DNA of 64,000 bases from JAKZRT01 sp965247915 (GCA_965247915.1 OZ252048.1:620001-684000); one strand, 5' to 3'; positions 42,219 to 51,561 are shown, numbered from the stretch's first letter. The notes: generated from the sequence alone by a model not told the origin. Translations and numbers: made by a program.

Positions 42219-43793
42219 ATGATGAAACGACTTCTCGCTGGCGTCGCCTTTTTTGCCCTGAGCGGCGGAATGGCGGCAGCCGATTATACGCTCACTATCC
42301 TGCACACCAACGATTTCCATGCGCGGTTCGAGCCGATCTCGCGCTTCGATTCGGGCTGTTCGGAGGAAAGCAACGCCGAAGGAAAATGCTTTGGCGGCTC
42401 GGCGCGGATGGTCACAGCTGTGGCCGAGGCGCGGGCGCGGGCCGGAAACTCGATATTGGTCGATGGCGGCGATCAGTTCCAGGGCACGCTCTTTTATACT
42501 TACTACAAGGGCAAGGCCGCCGCCGAGATGATGAACAAGCTGGGCTATGACGGCATGACCGTGGGCAACCACGAGTTTGATGACGGCCCCGAAGTGCTGC
42601 GCGCCTTCATGGATGCGATCAACTTCCCGATCCTGATGTCGAATGCTGACGTCAGCGCCGAACCGCTTCTGGCCGGCAAGCTGGCGAAATCGACGGTTAT
42701 CGAGGTCGGTGGCGAGATGATCGGGCTGATCGGCCTGACGCCCGAAGATACGCCTGACCTGGCCAGCCCCGGCGACAACATCGCCTTTGGCGACCCAATC
42801 GCAGCGGTCCAGGGCGAAGTGGACCGGCTGACGGCCGATGGTGTCAACAAAATCGTCGTACTCAGCCATTCCGGCTATGTCGTTGATCAGCGCGTGGCGG
42901 CGGGCACGACCGGCGTCGACGTGATTGTTGGTGGGCATTCGAACTCGCTTCTGTCGAACACGCAGGAACGCGCGGTTGGTCCATATCCGACCATGGTCGG
43001 CGATACAGCGATTGTTCAGGCCTATGCTTACGGCAAGTTCCTAGGCGAGCTGAACGTGACCTTCGACGATGCGGGGGGGATTGTCTCGGCGACGGGCGAA
43101 CCTGTAATCATCGACGCCTCGGTTGCCGAGGATGCCGCGACCAAGGCGCGGATCGGCGAACTTGCGGCGCCGCTTGACGAGATCCGCAATCAGGTTGTGG
43201 CCAGTGCCGGTGACGTCATCGAAGGCGACCGCTCGGTCTGCCGGGTGCAGGAATGCGCCATGGGCAATCTGGTGGCCGACGCGATGCTCGACCGGGTTAA
43301 GGATCGGGGCGTGACCATCGCCATCGCCAATTCGGGTGGCATCCGCTCGTCGATTGACGCTGGCGACGTGACAATGGGCGAAGTGCTGACAGTGCTGCCG
43401 TTCCAGAACACGCTCTCGACCTTCGAGGTCTCTGGCCAGACCGTCATCGACGCGCTGGAGAACGGGGTGAGCCAGGTCGAAGAGGTCAAAGGCCGCTTCC
43501 CGCAGGTCGCGGGGCTGACGTTCACCTGGGACGCCTCGGTCGCGCCGAACGAGGGCCGTATTCAGGAGGTCATGGTCATGGACGGCGGCGCGATGGTGCC
43601 GATCGACCCGGCCAAGACTTATTACCTGGTGTCGAACAACTTTATCCGTGGCGGCGGCGACGGGTACAAAATGTTCCGCGATGCCGACAACGCGTATGAT
43701 TATGGTCCCGATCTGGCTGACGTGCTGGCCGAATACATGGCCGCGAACGCGCCGGTTGCGCCCTATCTGGACGGGCGGATCGCGCAGAAATAG
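42219..43793 (+). CDS. Periplasmic 5'-nucleotidase / metallophosphatase (UshA-like)
   Basis: About 524 residues. ATG 42219 or 42222 begins a signal peptide (MMKRLLAGVAFFALSGGMAA, then A). The metallophosphatase domain has TILHTNDFHARFEP, DGGDQFQGTLFYT, MTVGNHEFDDGPEVL and the Asn-His-type metal ligands. A C-terminal 5'-nucleotidase domain follows (NLVADAMLDRV, IANSGGIRSSIDAG, FRDADNAYDYGPDLADVL). It releases phosphate and nucleosides from extracellular nucleotides, which could feed the deo operon. A clear terminator follows. Confidence 0.92.
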   Translation: MMKRLLAGVAFFALSGGMAAADYTLTILHTNDFHARFEPISRFDSGCSEESNAEGKCFGGSARMVTAVAEARARAGNSILVDGGDQFQGTLFYTYYKGKAAAEMMNKLGYDGMTVGNHEFDDGPEVLRAFMDAINFPILMSNADVSAEPLLAGKLAKSTVIEVGGEMIGLIGLTPEDTPDLASPGDNIAFGDPIAAVQGEVDRLTADGVNKIVVLSHSGYVVDQRVAAGTTGVDVIVGGHSNSLLSNTQERAVGPYPTMVGDTAIVQAYAYGKFLGELNVTFDDAGGIVSATGEPVIIDASVAEDAATKARIGELAAPLDEIRNQVVASAGDVIEGDRSVCRVQECAMGNLVADAMLDRVKDRGVTIAIANSGGIRSSIDAGDVTMGEVLTVLPFQNTLSTFEVSGQTVIDALENGVSQVEEVKGRFPQVAGLTFTWDASVAPNEGRIQEVMVMDGGAMVPIDPAKTYYLVSNNFIRGGGDGYKMFRDADNAYDYGPDLADVLAEYMAANAPVAPYLDGRIAQK

Positions 43794-43812
43794 GCGATTG
43801 AACCCAACCAAT

Positions 43813-43843
43813 ATGCCCGTCCCTTCGGGGGCGGGCATTTATT
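43813..43843 (+). terminator. Rho-independent terminator after the 5'-nucleotidase gene
   Basis: ATGCCCGTCCC (43813-43823), loop TTCG, and GGGGCGGGCAT (43828-43838) form a stable stem with a G-T pair, followed by TTATT. It lies 20 bases after the stop codon at 43793. Confidence 0.8.
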
Positions 43844-43858
43844 GACACTGGCAGACCG

Positions 43859-44323
43859 ATGAACGGACATTGCACCTGCGGCGCGGTAAAATACCGGCTG
43901 ACGGCGACGCCGCTTTTCACCCATTGTTGTCACTGCACCTGGTGCCAGCGCGAAACCGGATCGGCCTTTGTGCTGAACGCGCTGATCGAAGCCAGCGCCA
44001 TCCATCTGACCGAAGGCGCGACCGACGCGGTTGATACGCCGTCCGCCAGTGGCGCAGGCCAGATCATCCACCGCTGCGCGCGCTGTCAAACGGCGCTGTG
44101 GAGCACTTATTCAGGAATGGGTCCAAAATTCGGGTTCGTTCGCGTCGGCACGCTCGATGACCCGGCGGCCGCTCCGCCGGACATTCACATCTTCACCTCG
44201 ACCAAGCTGCCCTGGGTGGTTCTGCCCGAAGGCGTTCCAGCGGTGCCCGAATATTACCGGCGGTCGAAATTCTGGCCCGAAGCAAGCCTGGCGCGCAGGT
44301 TGGCTGCATTGGAAGCAGGCTGA
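43859..44323 (+). CDS. GFA-family (glutathione-dependent formaldehyde-activating-like) zinc protein
   Basis: A 154-residue protein with the GFA/CENP-V zinc-binding pattern: GHCTCGAVKY near the N-terminus, CCHCTWCQRETGSAF, and HRCARCQTALWSTYSG, totalling the expected Cys clusters. The family binds zinc and sometimes glutathione; the original formaldehyde activity is not general. The ATG at 43859 comes after the terminator, and the methyltransferase gene follows five bases after the stop. Confidence 0.88.
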   Translation: MNGHCTCGAVKYRLTATPLFTHCCHCTWCQRETGSAFVLNALIEASAIHLTEGATDAVDTPSASGAGQIIHRCARCQTALWSTYSGMGPKFGFVRVGTLDDPAAAPPDIHIFTSTKLPWVVLPEGVPAVPEYYRRSKFWPEASLARRLAALEAG

Positions 44324-44328
44324 ATCCG

Positions 44329-45540
44329 GTGTCAGCGATTACCGACCAATACGAGGCGTTTCCCTACCCGGCCCGCGACCCGGCGGACGAGAAAAAGCGG
44401 CTGATCGTCGGCTCGCCGTCGCACCCGCTCGAGGTCGAACATTTTGTCTTTGGCGGGCGGCGCGACTGGTCGAAGCCCGTGCGCGCGCTGTTTGCGGGCG
44501 GCGGCACTGGCGACGGGCTGATCCAGATGGCGCAGGTGATGACCAGCGCCGGGCGGCCCTATGACTTTACCTATCTCGATCTCTCAAAAGCCGCGCGCCA
44601 GATCGCCGAGGCGCGCGCGGCTGTGCGGGGCCTCGACGGCATCCACTTTGTCACCAGCGATTTGTTGACCGCGCCCGAGCTGGGGTACTTCGATTACATC
44701 GATTGCTGCGGGGTTCTGCACCACCTGCCCGACCCCGCTGCCGGTTTTGCCGCGTTGGCGCAGGCCCTTGCGCCGGGCGGCGGCCTTGGGTTCATGGTTT
44801 ACGCACCTTATGGCCGGTCCGGGGTTTACCCTTTGCAAGCGGCCTTCAACGCGCTCTATGGCGATCTGCCGCCAGCCGAGAAACTTGCCGCCGCCAAGGC
44901 TGTTTTTACGAACGTCCCTTCGGGCCACCCGTTCAAACGCAACCCGCATCTGGTCGATCACAAAGCCGGCGACGCGGGGTTTTACGACCTGCTTTTGCAC
45001 AGTCAGGACCAGGCGCTGGATGTTGCGGCGCTTATGTCGGCGCTCGATGGCACCGGGCTGGAGCTTGTCGAATTCACCCTGCCTGCGCGTTATGACCTAG
45101 CCCGCTTTGCCGCGCCACCCGCGGGGCTCGACCGCGCGGCGGCCATGGCGTTGGCCGAAAAGCTCGACGGCACGATCAAGACCCATGTCGGTTACACCGC
45201 GCTCAAGGGCAGCGGGACCAGACCGGCCAGTGGCCGCGACCGGGGGCTGGTGCCGAATATTCGCGCGGCCGACGTCGGCAATCTGGCGCGCCGCATCGCC
45301 CGCACCGGCACCCTGACCGTGACCCACGGCGGCGAGAAAATCGCTTTGCCCATCGCCAAATCCGCGGCTCCGATCATCGTCGCCATCGACGGGCGGCGCA
45401 GCCTGGCCGAAATCGGCGCGCGGACGCGTCTCGACCCGCTGCAGTTCGGCGCCCTCTGGGGGCCGGTTGACCGGGCGCTGACCGGTTGGGGTCAGCTCTG
45501 GTGTTCGGGGCTGCTTGCCGGGGGCGGTGGCGGCCCCTAA
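44329..45540 (+). CDS. Class I SAM-dependent methyltransferase
   Basis: A 403-residue protein from GTG 44329. The SAM-binding motif I is RALFAGGGTGDGLIQMAQVM, motif II follows as DFTYLDLSKAARQIA, and the post-motif YFDYIDCCGVLHHLPDPAAG marks a small-molecule methyltransferase. The N-terminal YEAFPYPARDP block is found in a distinct group of uncharacterised methyltransferases. The C-terminal 100 residues form an additional domain of unknown use. Substrate unknown. Confidence 0.85.
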   Translation: MSAITDQYEAFPYPARDPADEKKRLIVGSPSHPLEVEHFVFGGRRDWSKPVRALFAGGGTGDGLIQMAQVMTSAGRPYDFTYLDLSKAARQIAEARAAVRGLDGIHFVTSDLLTAPELGYFDYIDCCGVLHHLPDPAAGFAALAQALAPGGGLGFMVYAPYGRSGVYPLQAAFNALYGDLPPAEKLAAAKAVFTNVPSGHPFKRNPHLVDHKAGDAGFYDLLLHSQDQALDVAALMSALDGTGLELVEFTLPARYDLARFAAPPAGLDRAAAMALAEKLDGTIKTHVGYTALKGSGTRPASGRDRGLVPNIRAADVGNLARRIARTGTLTVTHGGEKIALPIAKSAAPIIVAIDGRRSLAEIGARTRLDPLQFGALWGPVDRALTGWGQLWCSGLLAGGGGGP

Positions 45541-45550
45541 CCTCGGGCCC

Positions 45551-46240
45551 ATGTGCGGACGCTTTGCCATCACTCTGCCCGAAGAGGCCATGGCCCGGCT
45601 TTTCGAGGCGTCGCCCGCCAATGACCTGCCAACGGTCCCCAATTTCAACGTCTGCCCGACCACGAGCATCCACGTTGTGACCAGCGGCGCGGGCGTCCGG
45701 CATTTGGGCGCGATGCGCTGGGGGTTCCTGCCGCATTGGTACAAATCCCCCACCGCCGGTCCGCTGCTGATCAACGCGCGGGCCGAAACCATCGCCGAGA
45801 AACCCGCTTTTCGCAAAGCTGTTCGCACCCGCCGCTGCCTGATCCCCGCCACCGGGTTTTACGAATGGACCAAGGACAAAAGTGGCAACCGCTTGCCTTG
45901 GTACATCTTCCGCGCCGACGGCGCGGCGCTGGTTTTTGCGGGCGTCTGGCGCGCTTGGGATGCAGGGGGCGAGGCAATGAACACCTGCGCCATCGTCACC
46001 ACCACCGCCAACGCGGCCATGTCGGCCATCCACCACCGCATGCCGGTGATCCTCGCACAGGGTGACTGGCCCTTGTGGCTGGGCGAGACCGGCCACGGCG
46101 CGGCGGCGCTGATGCGCGCGGCGGGCGAAGATGTGCTGCGCTTTCACCGCGTCGATGTCGCCGTGAATTCGAACCGGGCCAAGGGGGCGGAGTTGATCGA
46201 GGCTTTAGAGGGACAGATTGGTCGCCCGGATTGTGTGTGA
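45551..46240 (+). CDS. SOS-response-associated peptidase family protein (YedK/HMCES-type)
   Basis: A 229-residue SRAP protein. The ATG at 45551 was chosen because it places the essential Cys as residue 2 (MCGRFAI). Other catalytic-site residues are present: Asn in PNFNVCPTT, Glu in GFYEWTK, and His in HHRMPVIL. SRAP proteins form a thiazolidine crosslink with abasic sites in single-stranded DNA and protect them. No LexA box was recognised upstream, so SOS control is not claimed. Confidence 0.95.
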   Translation: MCGRFAITLPEEAMARLFEASPANDLPTVPNFNVCPTTSIHVVTSGAGVRHLGAMRWGFLPHWYKSPTAGPLLINARAETIAEKPAFRKAVRTRRCLIPATGFYEWTKDKSGNRLPWYIFRADGAALVFAGVWRAWDAGGEAMNTCAIVTTTANAAMSAIHHRMPVILAQGDWPLWLGETGHGAAALMRAAGEDVLRFHRVDVAVNSNRAKGAELIEALEGQIGRPDCV

Positions 46241-46400
46241 GACGGGTTTGGATGCAAATTCCGCTAAGCAGGACGAAGCGGACGACTCCTGAATGTCGAT
46301 CTTGGCAGGTTCTTGCCCAAAGCCAACATTGAGATCATAGATCAGTCCGAGGAACTGCCGAATTTCTACGATCATGAAATCGGATTGACACTGCGACAAA
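46241..46400. other. Spacer after the SRAP gene
   Basis: About 160 bases between the SRAP stop and the end of the interrupted flavin-oxidoreductase gene. No feature was recognised; two short open frames here look like chance. Confidence 0.35.
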
Positions 46401-46729
46401 CTAGTCGATACCGGCAGGGGCACTGGCGGCCTCTATTTCGGCCAGCGTGAATCGTGGCGTGATATGCTGCGGACAATTCCAGTCGAACGCCTCAACGGCG
46501 ATCAACCATCCTCTCTCCACCGCAGCGCGGTAGTTCGCTGGTTTCAGCCGGTCCAGCATATCGTTCTGTCCGGTGTCGATAATCTGCACTCGGCCCAGTA
46601 TTTTCAGACGTGTCCGATTTGGATAATCCATTAAGAAAAGCGAGATGCGCTGGTCACCGACCAGATTGCCCAAACTGACATACTGACGGTTTCCGCGGAA
46701 GTCTGCTAAACCGATTGTCTTGTCCCCTA

Positions 46730-47785
46730 AAGCGGTTTGCGTTTGATGTGAATCGAAAGGGGATTCCCAAAGTGTTGTTTGTCTGATTCATTTCCCGTGA
46801 GGAGGTGGAGCATGGGCAAACCGTATTCTTTGGATCTTCGGCAGCGGATATGCGGGTATATTGCGGCCGGAAACTCTTGTCGCGCTGCGGGGCGGGTTTA
46901 TGGCGTCAGTGCAGCGACGGCGGTGCGTTATGCGGCGGATCAACGTGAGCGGGGCGAGGTCACACCCAAGCCACAGGGCAGGCCAGCGGGCCGGTTTGGC
47001 AAGCTGGCACCGCATGCGGGTTTCCTGATCGAGATTGTCCGGGCTGAACCGGACATAACATTGCAGGAACTTGCGGGTGCGCTTGCGGAGACGCACGGCG
47101 TGAGCGTTCAGCTCTCCTCAATCCACCGGGCTCTGGAACGCGCAGGGTTTTCATATAAAAAAAGGACTTGTCGCGCAGGAACGTGACCGGCCCGCCCTGC
47201 ATAAGGCGCGAAGGGAATGGATCAGCCGCCGCCAGCCGCGCATGCGCGCCGAACCGCACAGGCTGGTATTCATCGATGAAACCGCCGTCAAAACCAACCT
47301 CACCCGGTTGCGCGGGCGCAGCTTCAGGGGTGAGCGGCTTTATGGCACCGCACCCTTTGGAAAATGGGGCACGCAGACCTTCATCGCCGGGCTGACCCAT
47401 AACGCGCTGATTGCACCCTGGGTGATCAGCGGCGCAATGGATGGATCGGCGTTCGAGACTTATATCGAGACCCAGCTTGCGCCTGCGCTGGACCCTGGAA
47501 CTGTGGTCATTCTCGACAATCTTTCCACCCACAAAAGCCACCGCGCGGCACAGGCGTTGAGGGCGCGCGGATGCTGGTTCTTGTTCCTGCCACCCTACTC
47601 CCCGGATCTTAACCCGATCGAAATGGCGTTCTCAAAGTTGAAAGCTCACCTGCGAAGGGTTGGAGCAAGAACCTTCGATGCCCTCTTTGACGCCCTCAGC
47701 GACATTTGTGATCTCTTCGACCCAGACCAATGCTGGAACTTCCTCAAGGCCGCGGGATATGCCTCAGATTAAATGCAATATGCTT
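46730..47785 (+). mobile_element. IS630-family element, copy 2
   Basis: About 1056 bp between TA dinucleotides at 46728-46729 and 47786-47787. End repeats TAAAGCGGTTTGCGTTTGAT (left) and TAAAGCATATTGCATTTAAT (right, reversed) match in most positions. It is a different IS630 from copy 1 (proteins clearly related but not identical). It interrupts a flavoprotein gene. Confidence 0.88.
46812..47772 (+). CDS. IS630-family transposase (two frames)
   Basis: Frame 1 (46812-47186) carries the HTH part: YSLDLRQRICGYIAAGNSCR and VYGVSAATAVRYAADQR. Frame 2 (to 47772) carries the DDE part: LVFIDETAVKTNLTRLRGRS, VVILDNLSTHKSHRA and PPYSPDLNPIEMAFSKLKAH. They meet at seven A in TATAAAAAAAGG near 47155-47165. 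Skipping one A gives YKKGLVAQERDRP. The start ATG 46812 follows GAGGAGGTGGAGC. Confidence 0.85.
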
Positions 47786-48030
47786 TAGGACGCGCAGAAA
47801 GCCTGGAGGTCCGCCACGATGTTGAATATAGGGCCATCCGGTCCCGCTTACGGTTGCCGTATAGAAACTGTCACGCGCTGCGATGAAAGCCTTCTCCCGG
47901 TCGCCGAGGCGATTATTTCTGTCGGGTCCGGTATCCATTCGTGCATAGGCCTTGCGGCTTCCATTGCGTTCCTGGGTTTGCCGGACGTTCGATGTAAACG
48001 CGATCTCTGCAAACTTGTGTGGCATCGCAG

Positions 48031-48651
48031 TCACGCAGCAACCTGTTGGGCGTCAGCGATGGCCTCTTGGAAAGCCTTCGCCGGGTCGGCGGTCAGCAGC
48101 GACGGTTGAAACCGGACCGTCTCGATATCCGATACACCGATAAAATTCAGCCACCAGTCGAGATAGGTTGAATGAAAATCGAGGCCGAAACTGGCTGTCA
48201 CGCCGGGCGCATAGACGCCACTGGTATAAAAGACCGTCGCTCTCTTGTTTTGCAGCAGACCGCTGTAACCGTCGGCCGGATCAAAGCCGAACAGCAAACC
48301 TGGCTGGGTGATGATGTCGATATACTGCTTCAGCCGGTAGGGTATGCCGCCATTCCACATCGGCACGGCCAACACATAGCGTTCGGCCCGGGTAAAGCGC
48401 TCCGCAATCTGCACGATGTTGTCCCAGGCAGTTTTTTTCGTTCCTTCAAGTTCCCCTTCTCCAAAAAACGTCATTTTTGCGGCGGCGCTGTTGCCATTGA
48501 AGTCCGGCAGCGGCTCGCGCCAAAGGTCGAGCGTATCGACAACGAGGTTCGCATTTGCACGGCGCTCTGCCGCGATATGAGCCAGGGCCAGAGCGTTTGA
48601 CTTGGAGGCTGTGTCGCGAGGGGACGCGATAATGTGGAGAAGTTTGGTCAC
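48031..48651 (-). CDS. azoR: FMN-dependent NADH-azoreductase family protein
   Basis: A 206-residue flavodoxin-like oxidoreductase. KLLHIIASPRDTASKSNALA binds the FMN phosphate; VLAVPMWNGGIPYRLKQYID and the FYTSGVYAPG region form the flavin pocket. It reduces azo dyes or quinones with NAD(P)H in vitro; natural role is probably quinone or electrophile detoxification. The following gene (split flavoprotein) starts six bases after its stop. It diverges from the CGNR regulator gene at 48837. Confidence 0.85.
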   Translation of the reverse strand: MTKLLHIIASPRDTASKSNALALAHIAAERRANANLVVDTLDLWREPLPDFNGNSAAAKMTFFGEGELEGTKKTAWDNIVQIAERFTRAERYVLAVPMWNGGIPYRLKQYIDIITQPGLLFGFDPADGYSGLLQNKRATVFYTSGVYAPGVTASFGLDFHSTYLDWWLNFIGVSDIETVRFQPSLLTADPAKAFQEAIADAQQVAA

Positions 48652-48745
48652 GATGGGTTTCCTTTTGGAGTCGCGTGGAGACTGCTGAGTTCGTCAAACG
48701 CGGGCTTTGGACGTTTGATTTTTAGGTAACCTTTGTTAATCAATT

Positions 48746-48797
48746 TTGATGGTTATCTACTAATGAATAACTTGTCAAGTGACTGATTGATGGTTAT
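48746..48797. promoter_or_regulatory. Direct repeats in the azoR/CGNR divergent promoter
   Basis: TTGATGGTTAT occurs twice, at 48746-48756 and 48787-48797, 41 bases apart (close to four helical turns), in an A+T-rich intergenic region of 185 bases. The position between a divergent oxidoreductase and a DNA-binding protein suggests operator sites for the CGNR protein. Confidence 0.5.
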
Positions 48798-48836
48798 GCT
48801 AAAATCAGTTGCGTAGCAGGAACACAAAGGTAGGCA

Positions 48837-49526
48837 ATGGCCAACTCGACACCAAAACAACTACCGCCGTTTCTCATCGCCGACGATGCGGCGCTCGATT
48901 TCCTGAACAGCCTGGCCGTGCCCTGGGGAGAAGAAATTGAATGGATCGCCAATGGCCGCGATCTGTTGCGGTGGCTTGAGCATGCCAAGCTGGTATCTGC
49001 CGCCGAGTTGAAACCGTTCAAAGACAAATCCGTGCAGAAGGAGGTGGACAAGGTCGCAACACAGGCGCGCGACTTGCGCGAGTGGTTTCGGGGTTTTATC
49101 GCGGCGCACGCGGGCCATCCGATTCAGCCGTCAGCGTTGCGCGAACTGGACGACCTCAACCGAATATTGGCGCGTGATAGTTCATACCGGCTGATCGGAT
49201 TGCGGAGCGCAGCCGATCAGAACCGGATCGGCCACGGCCTTTCCCTGCAGTGGCGGCACGAACGGCACTGGCGCGTTCCGGAAGATTTGTTGATACCGGT
49301 TGCCGAGGCCATGGGAGACTTGATATGCCGCGTCGATCTGGCGTCTGTGAAAAAATGTGAAGGCCCATCCTGCACGCTGTGGTTTCACGATGTCAGTAAG
49401 AACCACACCCGGCGATGGTGCAGCATGGCGGTTTGCGGCAACCGGGCAAAAGCTGCTGCACACCGCGCAAAAAAACGCGAAAATTGGCCAAGATTGAGGG
49501 CCAATCGCAATCATGATTGGGTATGA
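48837..49526 (+). CDS. CGNR zinc-finger / ABATE-domain transcriptional regulator
   Basis: A 229-residue protein. The N-terminal ABATE stress-binding domain (LIADDAALDFLNSLAVPWGE to about residue 130) precedes a C-terminal zinc finger: KKCEGPSCTLWFHDVSKN, then RRWCSMAVCGNRAKAAAHR, containing the CGNR signature. Such proteins are predicted transcription regulators that sense small toxic ligands. It diverges from azoR and likely controls it. The start ATG 48837 follows AGGTAGGC. Confidence 0.9.
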   Translation: MANSTPKQLPPFLIADDAALDFLNSLAVPWGEEIEWIANGRDLLRWLEHAKLVSAAELKPFKDKSVQKEVDKVATQARDLREWFRGFIAAHAGHPIQPSALRELDDLNRILARDSSYRLIGLRSAADQNRIGHGLSLQWRHERHWRVPEDLLIPVAEAMGDLICRVDLASVKKCEGPSCTLWFHDVSKNHTRRWCSMAVCGNRAKAAAHRAKKRENWPRLRANRNHDWV

Positions 49527-49590
49527 CCCTGCGGATCGATTAGGCACATATCCGACGCGCCAGCTATCGGGCCATGTCCGCTCAGGGCGT

Positions 49591-51125
49591 ATTCTGTTGA
49601 AAAAGTCTTCTTGATTTTAGATCATCTCGCTGATTCAATCTCTGCATTGATGCGGGGGATTGGCGGCGATGTTGGGACCGAAGCAAGAGGCACAGAGCGC
49701 GCTTTTCTATGACTTCTCGATAGAAGACCACGTCCCGCAAGATCATCTGCTGCGGTCGATTGATCGCTTCGTCGATCTGTCCTGCATCCGCCAGCATCTC
49801 GCGCCATTTTACAGCTCAACCGGCCGCCCTTCGATTGATCCTGAGCTGCTGATCCGCATGCTGCTGGTGGGCTACTGCCTGGGCATCCGCTCGGAGCGGA
49901 GGCTGTGCGAGGAAGTGCATCTCAATCTGGCGTATCGCTGGTTTTGCCGCCTGGACCTGACAGATCAGGTGCCTGACCACTCGACATTCTCAAAGAACCG
50001 GCATGGCCGTTTCCGTGACAGTGACCTGCTGCGTCATCTCTTTGAGACGGTCGTGGCGCGTTGCATTGCCGAGGGGCTGGTCAGTGGCCAGCGCTTTGCG
50101 GCGGATGCCAGTCTCATTGAGGCCGACGCAAATAAACAGAACTCCACCGCCAAAGAAGATTGGGATCACAGCACGATTGACCCCGATGACGCACCTCGTG
50201 CGGTGCGGGAATATCTCGACGTTCTGGATGACGCGGCCTTTGGCGCGGCGACGACCGTTGAACCGAAGTTCACGTCTCACTCCGACCCATCCAGTCAATG
50301 GACAGCGGCCCGCAAAGGTCCTGCGTTCTTTGCCTATTCAACCAATTATCTGATCGATACTGATCACGGTGTCATCGTGGACGTGGAAGCCACACGATCA
50401 ATCCGACAGGCGGAGGTCGGGTCTGTGCGTACAATGCTGGATCGGGTCAAAGAAGGGTTTGGCCTGCATCCAGAGCGCATCATTGCTGACACGGCTTATG
50501 GTTCAGGCCCCATGCTTGGATGGTTGGTGGATCGCGGCATCGCTCCGCATATCCCGGTAATCGACAAAGCTGGCCGAACCGATGGCACCTGGACACGAGC
50601 CGATTTTGAATGGGACGCTGAGAACGACCAGTACATCTGTCCCGAGGGACAGGCGTTGAAGCAGTTCCGCCGCAACTACTCAGACCCCAAGCGTGGCCCG
50701 TCCGACAAAGGCACTGCCAAGTATCGCGCGCTGAAACTGACTTGCCAAAGTTGCCCGTCCAAGGCGCGCTGCTGTCCCAACATGGATGCCCGATCCATCA
50801 CCCGCGAAGAACACGAAGATGCCAGACAAGTTGCCCGAGACATCGCAAAAACCAGGCAATATGAAATCTCGATGAAGCTGCGGAAAAAAGTCGAGATGCT
50901 GTTTGCTCACCTCAAACGCATTCTTGGCCTTGGACGGCTCCGATTACGCGGCCCATGCGGCGCAAACGATGAATTCCTCCTCGCTGCCACCGCCCAGAAC
51001 CTTCGGAAACTGGCCAAGATCTTTCCTGCACCGCAGAAACCGCGAACAGCCTGACCAGAAAGGTGTTCGGGCTCACATACAACGGCCACTTTCTGCACCT
51101 GCAACACGTTGTTTTTCAACAGAAT
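49591..51125 (+). mobile_element. IS1182-family element
   Basis: About 1535 bp with 14-bp exact inverted ends ATTCTGTTGAAAAA (49591-49604 and 51112-51125 reversed). It contains a full-length transposase. No clear target-site duplication could be seen. Confidence 0.85.
49669..51054 (+). CDS. IS1182-family transposase
   Basis: About 461 residues from ATG 49669; a TTG three codons upstream is possible. N-terminal DUF772 region (FYDFSIEDHVPQDHLLRSID; RPSIDPELLIRMLLVGYCLG), first Asp in FAADASLIEADANKQ, second in HPERIIADTAYGSGPM, and the Glu helix in KKVEMLFAHLKRILGLGR. A Cys cluster CQSCPSKARCCPN is typical of the family. Intact and probably active. Confidence 0.92.
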   Translation: MLGPKQEAQSALFYDFSIEDHVPQDHLLRSIDRFVDLSCIRQHLAPFYSSTGRPSIDPELLIRMLLVGYCLGIRSERRLCEEVHLNLAYRWFCRLDLTDQVPDHSTFSKNRHGRFRDSDLLRHLFETVVARCIAEGLVSGQRFAADASLIEADANKQNSTAKEDWDHSTIDPDDAPRAVREYLDVLDDAAFGAATTVEPKFTSHSDPSSQWTAARKGPAFFAYSTNYLIDTDHGVIVDVEATRSIRQAEVGSVRTMLDRVKEGFGLHPERIIADTAYGSGPMLGWLVDRGIAPHIPVIDKAGRTDGTWTRADFEWDAENDQYICPEGQALKQFRRNYSDPKRGPSDKGTAKYRALKLTCQSCPSKARCCPNMDARSITREEHEDARQVARDIAKTRQYEISMKLRKKVEMLFAHLKRILGLGRLRLRGPCGANDEFLLAATAQNLRKLAKIFPAPQKPRTA

Positions 51126-51318
51126 CGGCTTCAAGCGGCCGTTCGCTCCAGCCAGGAAAACCGGCCAGAATAGTCGAGCGCCTACGAGTTCCAGGCGCGC
51201 CGACAGGTGAAAACTCACCACATTTCAAAACGCAAAATGCCACGCGTTAAACATTTTTCTAAACAGTACCATTACTTTAGCCCCAAGTCCAAGGTTGGAC
51301 ATTTGTTGGCGTCCGTTG
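51126..51318. other. Spacer after IS1182
   Basis: About 190 bases with no recognised gene; it appears to be intergenic host DNA displaced by the IS. Confidence 0.35.
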
Positions 51319-51561
51319 TCAGGGGTCCTTGACCACCCGCAGTTGATAAACCCCCTCGGGCAGATCCAGCGCCGCGCCCAGGTCGCGAAGCTGGGTCAGC
51401 GACAGGGTGACCTGATGGCTCCGGTCGGTGCGGGCGTCGTGCTGTTCGATGGTGATGCAATCATCGAAGGCGTTGATGGTCACGTCGTCGCGCAGCTGGG
51501 CCGGGCCCTCATCAACCAGCGTAACAACGGTGGCGTCGAAATCGTGTTCGATGGTAAACAT
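51319..51561 (-). CDS. Small conserved hypothetical protein, 80 residues
   Basis: From ATG 51561: MFTIEHDFDATVVTLVDEGP, then DVTINAFDDCITIEQHD and LRDLGAALDLPEGVYQLRV. Mostly beta-strand with no membrane segment. From memory, similar small proteins occur across Rhodobacteraceae near the same neighbours. Function unknown. It is transcribed away from the M48 lipoprotein gene, the two starts being only about 70 bases apart. Confidence 0.65.
   Translation of the reverse strand: MFTIEHDFDATVVTLVDEGPAQLRDDVTINAFDDCITIEQHDARTDRSHQVTLSLTQLRDLGAALDLPEGVYQLRVVKDP

Larger units (their letters stand above)
46401..48025 (-). pseudogene. Pyridoxamine-5'-phosphate-oxidase-family gene split by IS630
   Basis: The N-terminal part (47788-48025, HKFAEIAFTSNVRQTQERNG to YIQHRGGPPGFLRV) and the C-terminal part (46401-46727, DKTIGLADFRGNRQYVSLGN to DWNCPQHITPRFT) lie on either side of IS630 copy 2. 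Joining them with one copy of the TA target gives a continuous frame of 188 residues: ...FLRVLGDKTIG.... This is a typical flavin-reductase-like split-barrel protein, FMN-binding by family. It starts just after azoR in the same direction and was probably co-transcribed with it. It is inactivated, but precise excision would restore it. Confidence 0.88.

Noticed and set aside
49591..51125. Target-site duplication for IS1182
   Set aside because: Flanking bases (GGCGT and CGGCT) do not repeat convincingly, so none is claimed.
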